Part shown: in pieces, positions 22,545 to 32,136 of the stretch
Layout: each line of letters begins with the position of its first letter
How positions within the stretch are numbered: the first letter of the stretch is position 1
Program-made: the position numbers and the translations under genes
Assembly (NCBI RefSeq): GCF_900111825.1
Contig: NZ_FOJM01000024.1
Coordinates: 1 to 58,136, forward strand
DNA length: 58,136 nucleotides
Source of the DNA: Pedobacter suwonensis
GTDB lineage: Bacteria; Bacteroidota; Bacteroidia; Sphingobacteriales; Sphingobacteriaceae
Direction of reading: 5' to 3'
The notes under the pieces: model-generated
Told to the model about the DNA's origin: nothing
Seen by the model: only the letters and a program-made list of their open reading frames with translations
Databases searched by the model: none

Positions 22545-24578
22545 CTATTTAACCACCTTCATCTGCCCTTTCATCACCATATAATGACCCGGATAAGTAC
22601 AAATAAAAGGATATACACCAGGTTTGTTAGGCACGGTAAAATAGATGGTATCCGATTTTCCGGGCTGTAACAACGAAGTATAAGCCAATACCTTCGGTGT
22701 TGCCGGAACAAAATCATATTTTTCACCATCAAGGCCCATTTTCAAGGCCATTTCTCCTACTGCATTACCCGATGCTGGCATGGTAAGCACAAAATTGTGC
22801 AACATATCATCCACATTTTTAAAGGTTAGTTTTACTTTAGCGCCGGCTTTTAGCGTAATATTGGTCAGGTCAAATTTCAAACCTGGTTTGGTACCCAATA
22901 CAATCGTTTTATCTGGTCCTTTAGCCCAGGTTTCGGGCTGTTGGGTAACGTGTTTAGTAACATCAGTATTGCCTTTAACTGCGCCACCCGCTGCAGGCAT
23001 ATTGCCCATTTGGTGATGCTCCATGCCTTCCATATGGTGTGCTGCCTGTGCATTGCCGGTAGGTTTATTTTCATCAGTTAGCGCCAGCTTTTCTCCATCC
23101 GGAATTTTGTTCATGGTATAATATCCATAATCGTGCAATAAAGGGATTTTTCCATTCTCACTTCGCAATCCTTCCATTTTGATTTCGTGGATATAACCTT
23201 CTTTTAAACTATCCAACACCAGACGTACCTTTTTATGATCAGGAGAAACCACAATGGCTTTTATGCTGCGTGCCGATTGATTAATTACCGGACTGCCGTA
23301 AATGTGGTGGTATTTATAGGTAAAAGTAGAAAGTTTATAAGTGCCTGCATTGCGGGCAGTTTTTTCGTCAACCGGCATGGTAAACTCCAGTTCGAAACCA
23401 TCGGGCTGCGCCTTTACTGTTTGCACCTCGAATGGCATAATACCCGACCAGGTTAAACGCTGCAGTCCATATTCTGCTTTGCCTGTTGATGACCATCCTC
23501 TCGAAGTCATCCCCACCAGCATACTGCCATCCGATCCCCAGTTCATCCTAAGGATACCCGAAGAAAATCCCCTGCGGAATGGAAATACCACACCCTGATA
23601 CACCCCTTTAACTTTTTCCAAAAATACCCTGTTGATATTACTCTGCGATTGGTCGCCCACAAAAAGCTGCCCTTTAAAAGGCCCCATATTGCCGTTATTC
23701 GTATAATTTAGGATACCTGAAGTAGAGTTGCCCATAATGGAATGCGGAATCCACACCGCAGGAGTTTTTAATCCAGGCACTCTTTTGGCAACTTCAAATT
23801 CCGGTTCACCCGTATCAGGAATATCCTTTTTATGAAGTTTAACTGGTGAGCCAGGCTCATCTGACCATATTAAGCCGGCAGGATTGCCTACAAAATCGCC
23901 CTCTTCTACGTGGGTAATACTGCCCGAGCCTACCCAGTCGCCCTGGTTTTCGGCGTAAAATATTTCGCCATCATTATTCAGCGCCATTGCTGCAGGCGAG
24001 CGGAAACCGGTTGCAAAAGGTTTTAGCTTAAAATCGGGTGTAAATTTGAGCATCCAGCCATGCCATTTAGATAAACTGGCGCCGTAACCAATCCAGCCCA
24101 GGTTCAAGGTAACCACCATGTTGCCATCTTTATCCAACATCGGTCCATAAGCATACTCATGGTAATTGCCCGATAATGGCCAGGAGTACATCGTGCGGTA
24201 TTCATCGGCTTCGCCATCACCATCCAGGTCGCGCAGGCGTGTAATTTCAGCGCGTTGGGTAAGGTAAATATCTCCTTTGATGTAATTTAAGCCTAAAACT
24301 TCGTGCATGCCATGCGCAAACAAGCGGTATTTGGGCTGTTGGCCGTCTTTCATATACGGATTGGTAATGATCCAGACTTCACCTTTACGGGTGGCCACTG
24401 CCAGCTCATCGTTAGGTAAGAAAGTCATTCCACCCACTTCAAGTGAAATTTCTTTTGGGATGGGAACGGTTACGATGGGATAAATCTGTTTTTCTGTTTG
24501 TGGTTGTGTTTGTGCTTTTACCGTTACCAGACCAGTGCCCAGCAACAAAAGAGACAATAAGTATGTTGATTTTTTCAT
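22545..24578 (-). CDS. Secreted beta-propeller (PQQ/sugar dehydrogenase-like) fused to azurin-like copper domain
   Basis: A 677-residue periplasmic protein. After the signal peptide (to about A22) comes a beta-propeller of the soluble aldose dehydrogenase-like type with EVGGMTFLPNDELAVATRKG, the calcium-like loop DLDGDGEADEY and GFRSPAAMALNNDGEIFY. A His/Met-rich linker (HHMEGMEHHQMGNMP) follows. The last 110 residues form a cupredoxin with ligands His594, Cys660, His665 and Met669, the spacing of azurin (46, 112, 117, 121). It probably oxidises a sugar or alcohol, or binds a ligand, and passes electrons to copper. It follows its partner gene with a gap of 7 bases. Confidence 0.85.
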   Translation of the reverse strand: MKKSTYLLSLLLLGTGLVTVKAQTQPQTEKQIYPIVTVPIPKEISLEVGGMTFLPNDELAVATRKGEVWIITNPYMKDGQQPKYRLFAHGMHEVLGLNYIKGDIYLTQRAEITRLRDLDGDGEADEYRTMYSWPLSGNYHEYAYGPMLDKDGNMVVTLNLGWIGYGASLSKWHGWMLKFTPDFKLKPFATGFRSPAAMALNNDGEIFYAENQGDWVGSGSITHVEEGDFVGNPAGLIWSDEPGSPVKLHKKDIPDTGEPEFEVAKRVPGLKTPAVWIPHSIMGNSTSGILNYTNNGNMGPFKGQLFVGDQSQSNINRVFLEKVKGVYQGVVFPFRRGFSSGILRMNWGSDGSMLVGMTSRGWSSTGKAEYGLQRLTWSGIMPFEVQTVKAQPDGFELEFTMPVDEKTARNAGTYKLSTFTYKYHHIYGSPVINQSARSIKAIVVSPDHKKVRLVLDSLKEGYIHEIKMEGLRSENGKIPLLHDYGYYTMNKIPDGEKLALTDENKPTGNAQAAHHMEGMEHHQMGNMPAAGGAVKGNTDVTKHVTQQPETWAKGPDKTIVLGTKPGLKFDLTNITLKAGAKVKLTFKNVDDMLHNFVLTMPASGNAVGEMALKMGLDGEKYDFVPATPKVLAYTSLLQPGKSDTIYFTVPNKPGVYPFICTYPGHYMVMKGQMKVVK

Positions 24579-24585
24579 GTCTTGA

Positions 24586-25320
24586 TTACCAGGTGATGGA
24601 ATAGGTTAACGAATCGGTAGCATTGGCCAGTTGTACCAGCAATTCTTTACCATTTTGGGTTTTCCTGATGAAAGCTTTTGCACTATCAGCTACTTTTATA
24701 GTATAGGCTTTGTCACCAACAACATAACTGTTATTTTTATGTGCTTCGATGTTTGCCGCTACCGCAATTCGGCAATAAAGCGGCTGCTTGCTAGTTTTGA
24801 TACTAATGGTACGGCTGAGTCCTGCACCGCCATCTAAAACCGCTATTTTATCGCTTACATCGGCACCGTTAGCCGTATATAAAAATGCAGGCATTTTGCT
24901 TTTATCTAAAACATAACCCTGGGTTTGCAGATCGTCAAATGCGACGGAATCTGGCCAGGCCGCGTCTTTATCTGCCAATATCGCAAGAGTCGGTGCCGCA
25001 GAAAGTGGTAAAACGGTACCCAGAGGTTTAGCCAGTTGAGGTTCTCCCCTATCTTCCCACATTTCTCTGGCATCTATAAAATCTCCACGCCATATTTCCA
25101 GCAAAGCACCCTGTTTTAAATCGTAAGCGTAGTTTACCTTTTCGGGCGTACCTACAGAAATTACATGGGTACGTTTTTTGCCTTCAAACATCAGGAAACT
25201 TCGCAATAAATATGGTTTAGTTGTTGCATTGATGATATAAGGGTTGGCGTTTTGGGCCATAGAATAAGCTGCGCAGCTGGTTAAGAGTGCCAGGCAGCAC
25301 ATCATTCGTTTGTAGATCAT
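24586..25320 (-). CDS. Secreted partner of the propeller-cupredoxin protein
   Basis: From ATG 25320 the product has 244 residues with a signal peptide (MIYKRMMCCLALLTSCAAYSMA before QNANP); TSC just before the cleavage region could also be a lipobox. The frame is open to 25362, but those 14 residues lie before a good signal peptide. The mature part has an RSFLMFEGKKRTHVISVG stretch, WRGDFIDAREMWEDRGEPQ and a C-terminal beta region. It resembles the N-terminal domain often found beside such secreted sugar-dehydrogenase-like proteins, but I cannot name it. It is the first gene of a two-gene operon. Confidence 0.72.
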   Translation of the reverse strand: MIYKRMMCCLALLTSCAAYSMAQNANPYIINATTKPYLLRSFLMFEGKKRTHVISVGTPEKVNYAYDLKQGALLEIWRGDFIDAREMWEDRGEPQLAKPLGTVLPLSAAPTLAILADKDAAWPDSVAFDDLQTQGYVLDKSKMPAFLYTANGADVSDKIAVLDGGAGLSRTISIKTSKQPLYCRIAVAANIEAHKNNSYVVGDKAYTIKVADSAKAFIRKTQNGKELLVQLANATDSLTYSITW

Positions 25321-25362
25321 AATTTTGATTTGGTTAAAGTACAACAAAACAATCGGTTGCAT

Positions 25363-25647
25363 AACAAATATATCATTAGCAGATCAGTTTACAAAAACAA
25401 TCGCCCACAAAGCATACAATTAGTTAATTTACAACCAGATAAAGTTAAATTTTAATCAGACAAACGATAGCATAATCAGATCGTAGACCAATAAAACCTT
25501 TTTACTAAATGTATAGATTTAACCTACTGATCCGTTAGTTTTGCTTTTATGTGAGGACAAGCTCATCATTTCGCATTTAGCCGAAAAAGCAAGGTCAATT
25601 ACCAGGATTGAGTGCAGAAAGATGCGCTGCAATTTTTTAAAGTTTAA
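25363..25647. other. Spacer between holA and the propeller operon
   Basis: AT-rich, holding the promoter of the minus-strand operon. No repeat or gene recognised. Confidence 0.4.
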
Positions 25648-26667
25648 TTAATGAACAATTTTAAACACCAGTTCTTTTAAGAGTTCTCCATCATCAACAT
25701 TCCCGGTACTATCTAATCCTTTGCTTTTTAAATCGTATTCGCGAAGTAAGCTGATTACCTGGAAAACTTTCCCTGTATTGTAATTTCTTGCTGCTACCTC
25801 ATAATCTTTGATAAAAAACGGAGGCACGCCCAACGCGGATGCCGCATTGGCTTTATTGGGGATATAATGATATTTGAGGAGTTTTGTGAAATAACCACCT
25901 AAATTGGCCAAAACCATTACGGTTGGATTGGCTTTTGGGTTGCTGGCAAAGTAATTGATGATTTTATTACATTTTAATACATCGCGGATGGCCAGTGCTT
26001 TCTGCAATTCGAAAACGTTATATTCTTTACTAATGCCTATGTTTTTCTGAACCAGATCAGTATTGATGGTTACTTCTTTCGAAACATTCAGCATCAGCTT
26101 TTCGATTTCGTTGGCAATTTTGGAAAGATCTGTACCTAAATACTCAGCCATTAGCGCCGATGCCTGCTGATCGATCTTATACCCTTTCTCTTTAACAAAT
26201 TCTTCAATCCAGGGTACCAGCTTATAATCGCGAACCGGATCTGACTGAAAAATCAGTCCGCTTTTATTGATGGCTTTATATATTTTTTTACGCTTATCGA
26301 AATTGGCATATTTATAAGCCAGCACTAAAATGGTACTCGGTAGTGGTTTTTCAAAATAATTGAGTACAAATTCACCCTCTTTAGAGCTGTCTTCCTTACC
26401 CCATTTTAAATCCTGCGCTTCTTTAACAATCACCACCTGGTAATCAGACATCATGGGATAACGCTTTGCAGCCCCCAAAACCGTTGCCATATCGGTATCT
26501 TTACCGTACAAAACCGTTTGATTGAAGCCTTTTTCAGCATCGTTCAGCAGCTTATCTTCAATATAATCCGTTATTTGATCGATATAGTAAGATTCTTCAC
26601 CATGCAATAAATAGACAGGTTTGAACTTTCGGGCTTTGAGATCTTTAATAATTTCGGCAGCAGTCAT
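25648..26667 (-). CDS. holA: DNA polymerase III subunit delta
   Basis: A 339-residue clamp-loader subunit that opens the beta sliding clamp during replication. The N-terminal region reads FKPVYLLHGEESYYIDQITDYI with the degenerate P-loop position. The conserved RYPMMSDYQVVIVKEAQDL and SKIANEIEKLML stretches follow, and the C-terminal collar domain has DGELLKELVFKI. Length and order match the Bacteroidota form. It is divergent from the zinc-ribbon gene and the HsdR-N gene, a neighbourhood often kept in this phylum. Confidence 0.93.
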   Translation of the reverse strand: MTAAEIIKDLKARKFKPVYLLHGEESYYIDQITDYIEDKLLNDAEKGFNQTVLYGKDTDMATVLGAAKRYPMMSDYQVVIVKEAQDLKWGKEDSSKEGEFVLNYFEKPLPSTILVLAYKYANFDKRKKIYKAINKSGLIFQSDPVRDYKLVPWIEEFVKEKGYKIDQQASALMAEYLGTDLSKIANEIEKLMLNVSKEVTINTDLVQKNIGISKEYNVFELQKALAIRDVLKCNKIINYFASNPKANPTVMVLANLGGYFTKLLKYHYIPNKANAASALGVPPFFIKDYEVAARNYNTGKVFQVISLLREYDLKSKGLDSTGNVDDGELLKELVFKIVH

Positions 26668-26826
26668 TGCGTGTAAAATTACAATTTAGGTTTAAGGATT
26701 TGGGCAAATGTTTATAAATTAAGAGATGTGAGAGGATAGATGTGAGATTTGAGACTGGATTTGAAAAAATAGATATGAGATTTGAGACACGAGATTTGAG
26801 ACTTCATTGCATAGCACAAAATTAAT

Positions 26827-26834
26827 TAACTTTG
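26827..26834 (+). promoter_or_regulatory. -7 element for the 117-aa zinc-ribbon gene
   Basis: TAACTTTG matches TAnnTTTG; the ATG follows at 26851. Confidence 0.55.
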
Positions 26835-26850
26835 GAGTCACTGAGTTATA

Positions 26851-27204
26851 ATGGATCAGGATACTGCAAAATATATTGTGAATTATTTTTCTAATCTTCT
26901 CTCTAAAGAAGAGAGGTTAGCAATTCGGCATACCCATTCTGTAATTAAGCTGGGATTAGATTCAGGCCAAGTAAATAACCGGAAGGTCATTAATGTATAT
27001 AAAAAAGCTGGCTGGCTAAGCGAAGATGAGAATATCTTAGTGTTGTTGCAAGATGGATACGATTCATTCGAACTCACTGTTGCGAAAAGAATTTTACTAC
27101 AACATCAAGAGGTAGTATCCTTAAATAAATGTCCCAATTGCGGTAAACTTGCAAGGACACCATTAGCTAAACAATGTAGATTTTGTTCACATAACTGGCA
27201 TTAA
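26851..27204 (+). CDS. Conserved protein with C-terminal zinc ribbon
   Basis: A 117-residue protein. The first 90 residues are helical (YIVNYFSNLLSKEERLAI, VINVYKKAGWLSED, FELTVAKRILLQH). The last 30 carry CPNCGKLARTPLAKQCRFC with HNWH at the very end, a four-Cys zinc ribbon. Proteins of this build are common and undescribed in Bacteroidota. It has its own promoter and is not obviously tied to holA. Nucleic-acid or protein binding is a guess from the ribbon. Confidence 0.75.
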   Translation: MDQDTAKYIVNYFSNLLSKEERLAIRHTHSVIKLGLDSGQVNNRKVINVYKKAGWLSEDENILVLLQDGYDSFELTVAKRILLQHQEVVSLNKCPNCGKLARTPLAKQCRFCSHNWH

Positions 27205-27324
27205 ACATCAAAAAGTGCTAATAGATTAATAATGAAATATACGCACTAAAATAGCCCAAAAATTGTTCTTTTATTACCTGAAAACTGCCAACTGAAAACT
27301 GTCAACTGAAAACTGCCAACTGAA

Positions 27325-27783
27325 ATGTTCACTCCTACTCCGCTTAACCTGCCACCTTATCCATTTAAAATCACCAAAAAAGATGGTGTGGTATTTATTT
27401 TCGATGAGTTGAGGAAGAAACACCTGGTGCTTACACCCGAGGAATGGGTGCGTCAGCATTTTATTCAAAGTTTGATCCTGGTAAAGAAATTTCCGCGTAC
27501 GTTAATTCAGATTGAAGGTGGTTTGGTCTTAAATCAACTGCAAAAACGAAGTGATATTTTGGTTTACAATACTGCCGGCGAAAAACTGATGCTGATTGAA
27601 TGTAAGGCACCAAAAGTAAAAATTACCCAATCGGTTTTTGAGCAGGCTTCGAGGTACAATTCGATCCATCAGGCCAAATGGATTGTATTAACCAATGGTC
27701 TGCAGCATGTTTATGCCAAAATGGATCTGGAGAAAGGCAGCTTTAACTTTGTAGAAGAAATGCCGGATTATTTGAAGTTGTAG
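27325..27783 (+). CDS. HsdR-N-like nuclease-fold protein
   Basis: A 152-residue protein made of one type I restriction enzyme HsdR N-terminal-like domain (HSDR_N_2). The PD-(D/E)XK set is visible: Glu40 in PEEWVRQHFI, Asp77 in KRSDILVY, and Glu92 with Lys94 in LIECKAP. No helicase, specificity or methyltransferase gene is near, so this is not a restriction system; free-standing copies beside holA are conserved in Bacteroidota, and a role in DNA repair or maintenance is a guess. The start at 27325 follows directly on an AACTG-rich tract. Confidence 0.85.
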   Translation: MFTPTPLNLPPYPFKITKKDGVVFIFDELRKKHLVLTPEEWVRQHFIQSLILVKKFPRTLIQIEGGLVLNQLQKRSDILVYNTAGEKLMLIECKAPKVKITQSVFEQASRYNSIHQAKWIVLTNGLQHVYAKMDLEKGSFNFVEEMPDYLKL

Positions 27784-28497
27784 TTCAAATTGTTAAAAAC
27801 TGGAGAATAAAATCCGTCATTCCCAGCCTGACTGGGAATCGTAATGCTGTAGCTAAATCTGCAAATAAGATTCTTCCTGATCACGTGCTCCATGTTTTCA
27901 CAGATCACTTTAAATATTCATTTTCGTGCTTCGCGAATACAATTGAGTATGGTAAAAGTATTTTTATTATAGGGAGCGCAGGGTTAATGCAAAACACTAA
28001 ATTTCTTCCCGTTTTCCGCTATACGCTTCGCCGCCTCGTACCTCGTTGCTGCAGGGTATCGCTGCAACCGGGGCTATATGGCAAAAATAGTATTCATTTT
28101 TTAAGCTGGAATATGCAAAAAACCTTCGTTCCTAAACCCGTATTGCAATGGAAAGCCCGGAGCGTAGCGAGGACTTGTAATGGAAAAGCGGGGCTGCAGA
28201 CCGCCAAGAACTAGTGTATGCTCATTTCCAAATACCAAACAAGAAACAAACCAGGAATACTCCACATGATGGGCTCAGCTGATTGGCAGAATTTAACTTT
28301 TCGCGTTCCCATACCTGATAAAAAAATTAAATGCTTTTACCACAGCAGTTTTTGCTGTTCAAATTATATTCTTCAATACGCCGATTGTAGAATTAATAAA
28401 TAAAACACCAACAGAAGAAAAAAATAAATGTACGTATAACGTTTATTATGTTAAATATTTTACTTTTACTTTTAGAATCTTCCAGATATTAAACCGT
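27784..28497. repeat. Repeat-rich spacer before the arabinan cluster
   Basis: Between about 27990 and 28210 lies a G+C-rich repeat type of this family of genomes (CGCTTCGCCGCCTCGTACC then GTTGCTGCAGGGTATCGC, and CCCGGAGCGTAGCGAGG). Open frames across it read as arginine/serine-rich nonsense and are rejected. The last 120 bases are AT-rich and hold the promoter of the GH51 genes. Confidence 0.5.
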
Positions 28498-30501
28498 ATG
28501 AAATTAAATTACCAAATAAAGAGTATCTTCTCTGCATGTATAGCTTACGCTGCCATCGGAGCTGGATACACTACAACAGTGCAGGCACAAACTGCAAAAG
28601 TAATTAAAGTTAAAACAGACCAGCCTATTGCTAAAGTGCAACCTAATATGTGGGGTGTGTTTTTTGAGGATATTAACTTTGGTGCCGATGGTGGTATTTA
28701 TGCCGAACTGATTAAAAACCGCTCTTTCGAATTTACAAAACCGCTGATGGGCTGGAGCATCCAGCGTAAAAATCCAAAGGAAGGAGAAATATTGGTGGTA
28801 AACCGCAAAGAGGTAAATACCGCCAACCCCAGATATTTACAGGTAAAAAAACAAACTGACGATTTTGAACTTATAAACGAAGGATTTAAAGGTATCGGCG
28901 TTAAAAAAGGATTGCGCTATGATTTTTCATTGATGTACCGCCAGTTAACTCCAGGGGTTAAACTGGTACTGATGTTAAAAGATGCGAACAATAAAATCAT
29001 CGGACAAGGCACTTTGACTCCTGATCAAACAGGAAACGACTGGAAAAAACAATCAGCAAGTTTTATCGCTACTGAAACCGATCCTAAAGCTAAATTTTCC
29101 ATTCTGTTTCAGGGAAATGGAAATATTGACGTGGATATGATCAGTCTTTTCCCAGGCGATACCTGGAAAAACCGTCCGCAGGGATTAAGGGCAGATATGG
29201 TGCAGTTATTGGCCGATATGAAACCTGGTTTTATCCGTTTTCCTGGCGGCTGTATTGTAGAAGGCACCGACCTGGCAAACCGTTACCAGTGGAAAAAAAC
29301 CATTGGCCCGATTGAAAACAGACAACTGATTATTAACCGCTGGAATACCGAGTTTCCTTACCGTGCCGCACCAGATTATTTTCAAAGTTTTGGCCTAGGC
29401 TTTTTTGAGTATTTCCAACTGGCTGAAGATATCGGCTCAGACGCCCTGCCGATATTAAATTGCGGTATGGCCTGCCAGTTCAACTCGGCTGAAGTTGCTT
29501 CGCTTGATGAACTGGATCCTTATGTACAGGATGCTTTAGACCTGATTGAATTTGCCAATGGCGATGTAACAACCAAATGGGGCAAAATGCGTGCTGATTT
29601 AGGTCATCCAAAACCGTTTAACCTAAAAATGATGGGTGTAGGAAATGAAAACTGGGGTCCGCAGTATTTAGAAAGACTTGCCATTTTCACCAAAGCCATC
29701 AAAGCAAAATACCCTGATTTTAAAATCATTAACAGCTCCGGAACGGATCCGGAAGGCGACCGTTTTAACCTGCTTAATACCACATTAAGAAATAATCATG
29801 CTGATTTTATAGATGAACATTATTACCGTCCGGCTGATTGGTTCTTAAAAAATGCAGGCCGGTATGACAATTACCCGCGCAACGGCTCGAAAGTTTTTGT
29901 GGGTGAATATGCGGTGCACGCCGATAGTAAAATTGAAGGCAGCAATAGAAATAATTGGGAAAGTGCATTGGCTTCGGCTTCGTTAATGACCGGCCTGGAA
30001 CGTAATGCCGATGTGGTTCAGATGGCTTCATACGCACCACTTTTTGCGAATATCGACGCCTGGCAATGGGCGCCGGATATGATCTGGGTAGATAATTTAA
30101 AATCGTATGGCACACCAGATTATTATGTTCAGAAACAGTTTTCTACCAACAAGGGAACGGATGTGGTTTCGATTACACTTGATAATAAAAACATTATCGG
30201 ACAGGATGGACTTTACGCTTCTGCCGTAACCGATCAGGTAAAAAAAGAACTCATCATTAAAATTGCCAATAACGCTAATCAACCGCAGCAGATCGATTTC
30301 GACCTTGAAGGAAAATTGAAATTAAAAAGCAAGGGTACCAATGAGGAAATAGCAAACAGCAACCTTAAACAGGTTAACTCATTCGAAAATCCTGAAGCGG
30401 TAAGTCCGAAAAAAAGCACGATTAACCTTAAAGGCAAGAAATTAAATATTTCGTTAAAACCTTATTCTTTTAACGTCATCAAAATTCCATTTACCACATA
30501 G
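28498..30501 (+). CDS. Alpha-L-arabinofuranosidase, GH51, with carbohydrate-binding insert
   Basis: Removes terminal alpha-L-arabinofuranosyl groups from arabinan or arabinoxylan. The signal peptide ends near VQA30. After the first strand, with WGVFFEDINFGADGGIYAE, comes a CBM4_9-like beta-sandwich insert (about 85-215). The catalytic (beta/alpha)8 part then has RFPGGCIVEG, acid/base Glu384 in GVGNENWG and nucleophile Glu470 in FVGEYAVH. A C-terminal beta domain closes it, 667 residues in all. It is the first gene of a three-gene run, with 16 bases to the next gene. It acts in the periplasm or on the surface. Confidence 0.93.
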   Translation: MKLNYQIKSIFSACIAYAAIGAGYTTTVQAQTAKVIKVKTDQPIAKVQPNMWGVFFEDINFGADGGIYAELIKNRSFEFTKPLMGWSIQRKNPKEGEILVVNRKEVNTANPRYLQVKKQTDDFELINEGFKGIGVKKGLRYDFSLMYRQLTPGVKLVLMLKDANNKIIGQGTLTPDQTGNDWKKQSASFIATETDPKAKFSILFQGNGNIDVDMISLFPGDTWKNRPQGLRADMVQLLADMKPGFIRFPGGCIVEGTDLANRYQWKKTIGPIENRQLIINRWNTEFPYRAAPDYFQSFGLGFFEYFQLAEDIGSDALPILNCGMACQFNSAEVASLDELDPYVQDALDLIEFANGDVTTKWGKMRADLGHPKPFNLKMMGVGNENWGPQYLERLAIFTKAIKAKYPDFKIINSSGTDPEGDRFNLLNTTLRNNHADFIDEHYYRPADWFLKNAGRYDNYPRNGSKVFVGEYAVHADSKIEGSNRNNWESALASASLMTGLERNADVVQMASYAPLFANIDAWQWAPDMIWVDNLKSYGTPDYYVQKQFSTNKGTDVVSITLDNKNIIGQDGLYASAVTDQVKKELIIKIANNANQPQQIDFDLEGKLKLKSKGTNEEIANSNLKQVNSFENPEAVSPKKSTINLKGKKLNISLKPYSFNVIKIPFTT

Positions 30502-30517
30502 ATTTAACGAGATCAAC

Positions 30518-32056
30518 ATGAAAAAATTTTTATTATCTGCGGCTTTATTCTGTAGTTCTATTTTAGCACAAGCCCAAAACGAAACCCAGCTCACCATTAA
30601 GCCTGCAGGCGACCAAGTGGTAAGCAAACACATTTATGGCCATTTTTCAGAACATCTGGGCCGTTGTATTTACGAGGGATTTTGGGTAGATGAAAATTCG
30701 ACCATTCCAAATAAAGGTAGAATAAGATTAGACATTGTAGAGGCATTAAAAAAGATAAAAGTTCCGAACCTGCGCTGGCCCGGTGGTTGTTTTGCTGATG
30801 AATACCACTGGAGAGATGGCATTGGCCCCAGAAACCAGCGCCCAAAAATGGTCAACACTAACTGGGGCGGCGTAACTGAAGACAATAGCTTTGGCACACA
30901 CGAGTTTTTAGACCTTTGCCAGATGCTTGATTGTGAACCATATATTGCCGGAAATGTAGGCAGCGGAACCGTTGAAGAAATGGCTAAATGGGTTGAATAC
31001 CTAAATTTTGACGGCGTAAGCCCCATGACAGCCATCCGCAGCCAAAATGGAAGAGAAAAACCATGGAAAGTTTCGTTTTGGGGGGTTGGTAACGAAAGCT
31101 GGGGATGTGGAGGCAACATGACACCGGCCTATTATTCTGATTTGTACCGTAGATATGCCACCTATGCCCGCAATTATCCGGGCGCTCCGTTAAAAAGAAT
31201 TGCCAGTGGCGCTAATGCGGGAGATTATAACTGGACTGAAACCTGTATGAAAAATATTGGCGACCAAATGTGGGGATTAACCTTGCATTATTATACGCTT
31301 CCAACCGGAAATTGGAACGCAAAAGGGTCTGCCACTAAGTTTGATGAAGCTCAATACTTTTCGACCATGAAAAATTGCCTGCACATGGAAGAACTGGTAA
31401 GCAAACACGCTGCAATAATGGATAAATACGATCCTAAAAAGAAAGTTGCTTTGGTGGTTGATGAATGGGGAATATGGACTGATGTGGAGCCTGGAACCAA
31501 CCCTGGTTTCCTGTATCAACAAAATAGTTTACGCGATGCTTTAATTGCAGGCACAACCTTAAATATCTTCAATAACCATTCTGATCGTGTTAAAATGGCT
31601 AATCTGGCCCAAACTGTGAATGTTCTACAGGCTTTAATCTTAACCGAGAAAGATAAAATGATCCTCACCCCTACTTATCATGTTTTTGATCTTTACAAGG
31701 TACACCAGGATGCCAAATATTTACCAATTGCTTTTACCAGCCCCGATTATGTAGTAGGAGACCAAAAAATACCAGCGCTGAATGTTTCTGCTTCGCAGGA
31801 TGCCAGCGGTGCGATCCATATTTCATTGGTTAATTTAGATCCAAATAAAAAAATTGCAATCAGTACGGTTTTAGATGGTTTGAAATGGAACTCGGTTACC
31901 GGGCAGATTTTAACCTCTGCTAAACTTACCGACGTAAACACTTTTAACGATTTGAACAAAGTACACAATGCTAAATTTACAGGCGCCAAAAAATCGGGTA
32001 ATTCATTAAAAGTAGAGTTACCGGCGCAATCTGTTGTGGTTCTGGAATTGAAATAA
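30518..32056 (+). CDS. Alpha-L-arabinofuranosidase, GH51, classic type
   Basis: A second, shorter GH51 enzyme (512 residues) without the CBM insert. The signal peptide ends at AQA19. Key motifs are YGHFSEHLGRCIYEGFWV, RWPGGCFADEYHW, acid/base Glu193 in GVGNESWGCGG and nucleophile Glu316 in VVDEWGIW, then LNIFNNHSDRV of the C-terminal beta domain. It is similar to enzymes releasing arabinose from short arabino-oligosaccharides. Having both GH51 types side by side suggests division of labour between polymer and oligomer. It is in one transcription unit with its neighbours. Confidence 0.94.
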   Translation: MKKFLLSAALFCSSILAQAQNETQLTIKPAGDQVVSKHIYGHFSEHLGRCIYEGFWVDENSTIPNKGRIRLDIVEALKKIKVPNLRWPGGCFADEYHWRDGIGPRNQRPKMVNTNWGGVTEDNSFGTHEFLDLCQMLDCEPYIAGNVGSGTVEEMAKWVEYLNFDGVSPMTAIRSQNGREKPWKVSFWGVGNESWGCGGNMTPAYYSDLYRRYATYARNYPGAPLKRIASGANAGDYNWTETCMKNIGDQMWGLTLHYYTLPTGNWNAKGSATKFDEAQYFSTMKNCLHMEELVSKHAAIMDKYDPKKKVALVVDEWGIWTDVEPGTNPGFLYQQNSLRDALIAGTTLNIFNNHSDRVKMANLAQTVNVLQALILTEKDKMILTPTYHVFDLYKVHQDAKYLPIAFTSPDYVVGDQKIPALNVSASQDASGAIHISLVNLDPNKKIAISTVLDGLKWNSVTGQILTSAKLTDVNTFNDLNKVHNAKFTGAKKSGNSLKVELPAQSVVVLELK

Positions 32057-32136
32057 TTTCATAAGAAAGATCAAATTTTCTGCCTGAAATGAAGTTTTTG
32101 AACGGCTTGCGATCGTTGTTAAATAAATTAAAAATC

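Noticed and set aside
27325..27783. HsdR-N protein as part of a type I restriction system
   Set aside because: No helicase motor, HsdM or HsdS gene is in the window, and single-domain copies beside holA are ordinary in Bacteroidota.
27885..28403. Frames of 109 and 61 codons before the GH51 operon
   Set aside because: They cover a dispersed G+C-rich repeat and give Arg/Ser/Cys-rich sequence with no recognisable family.
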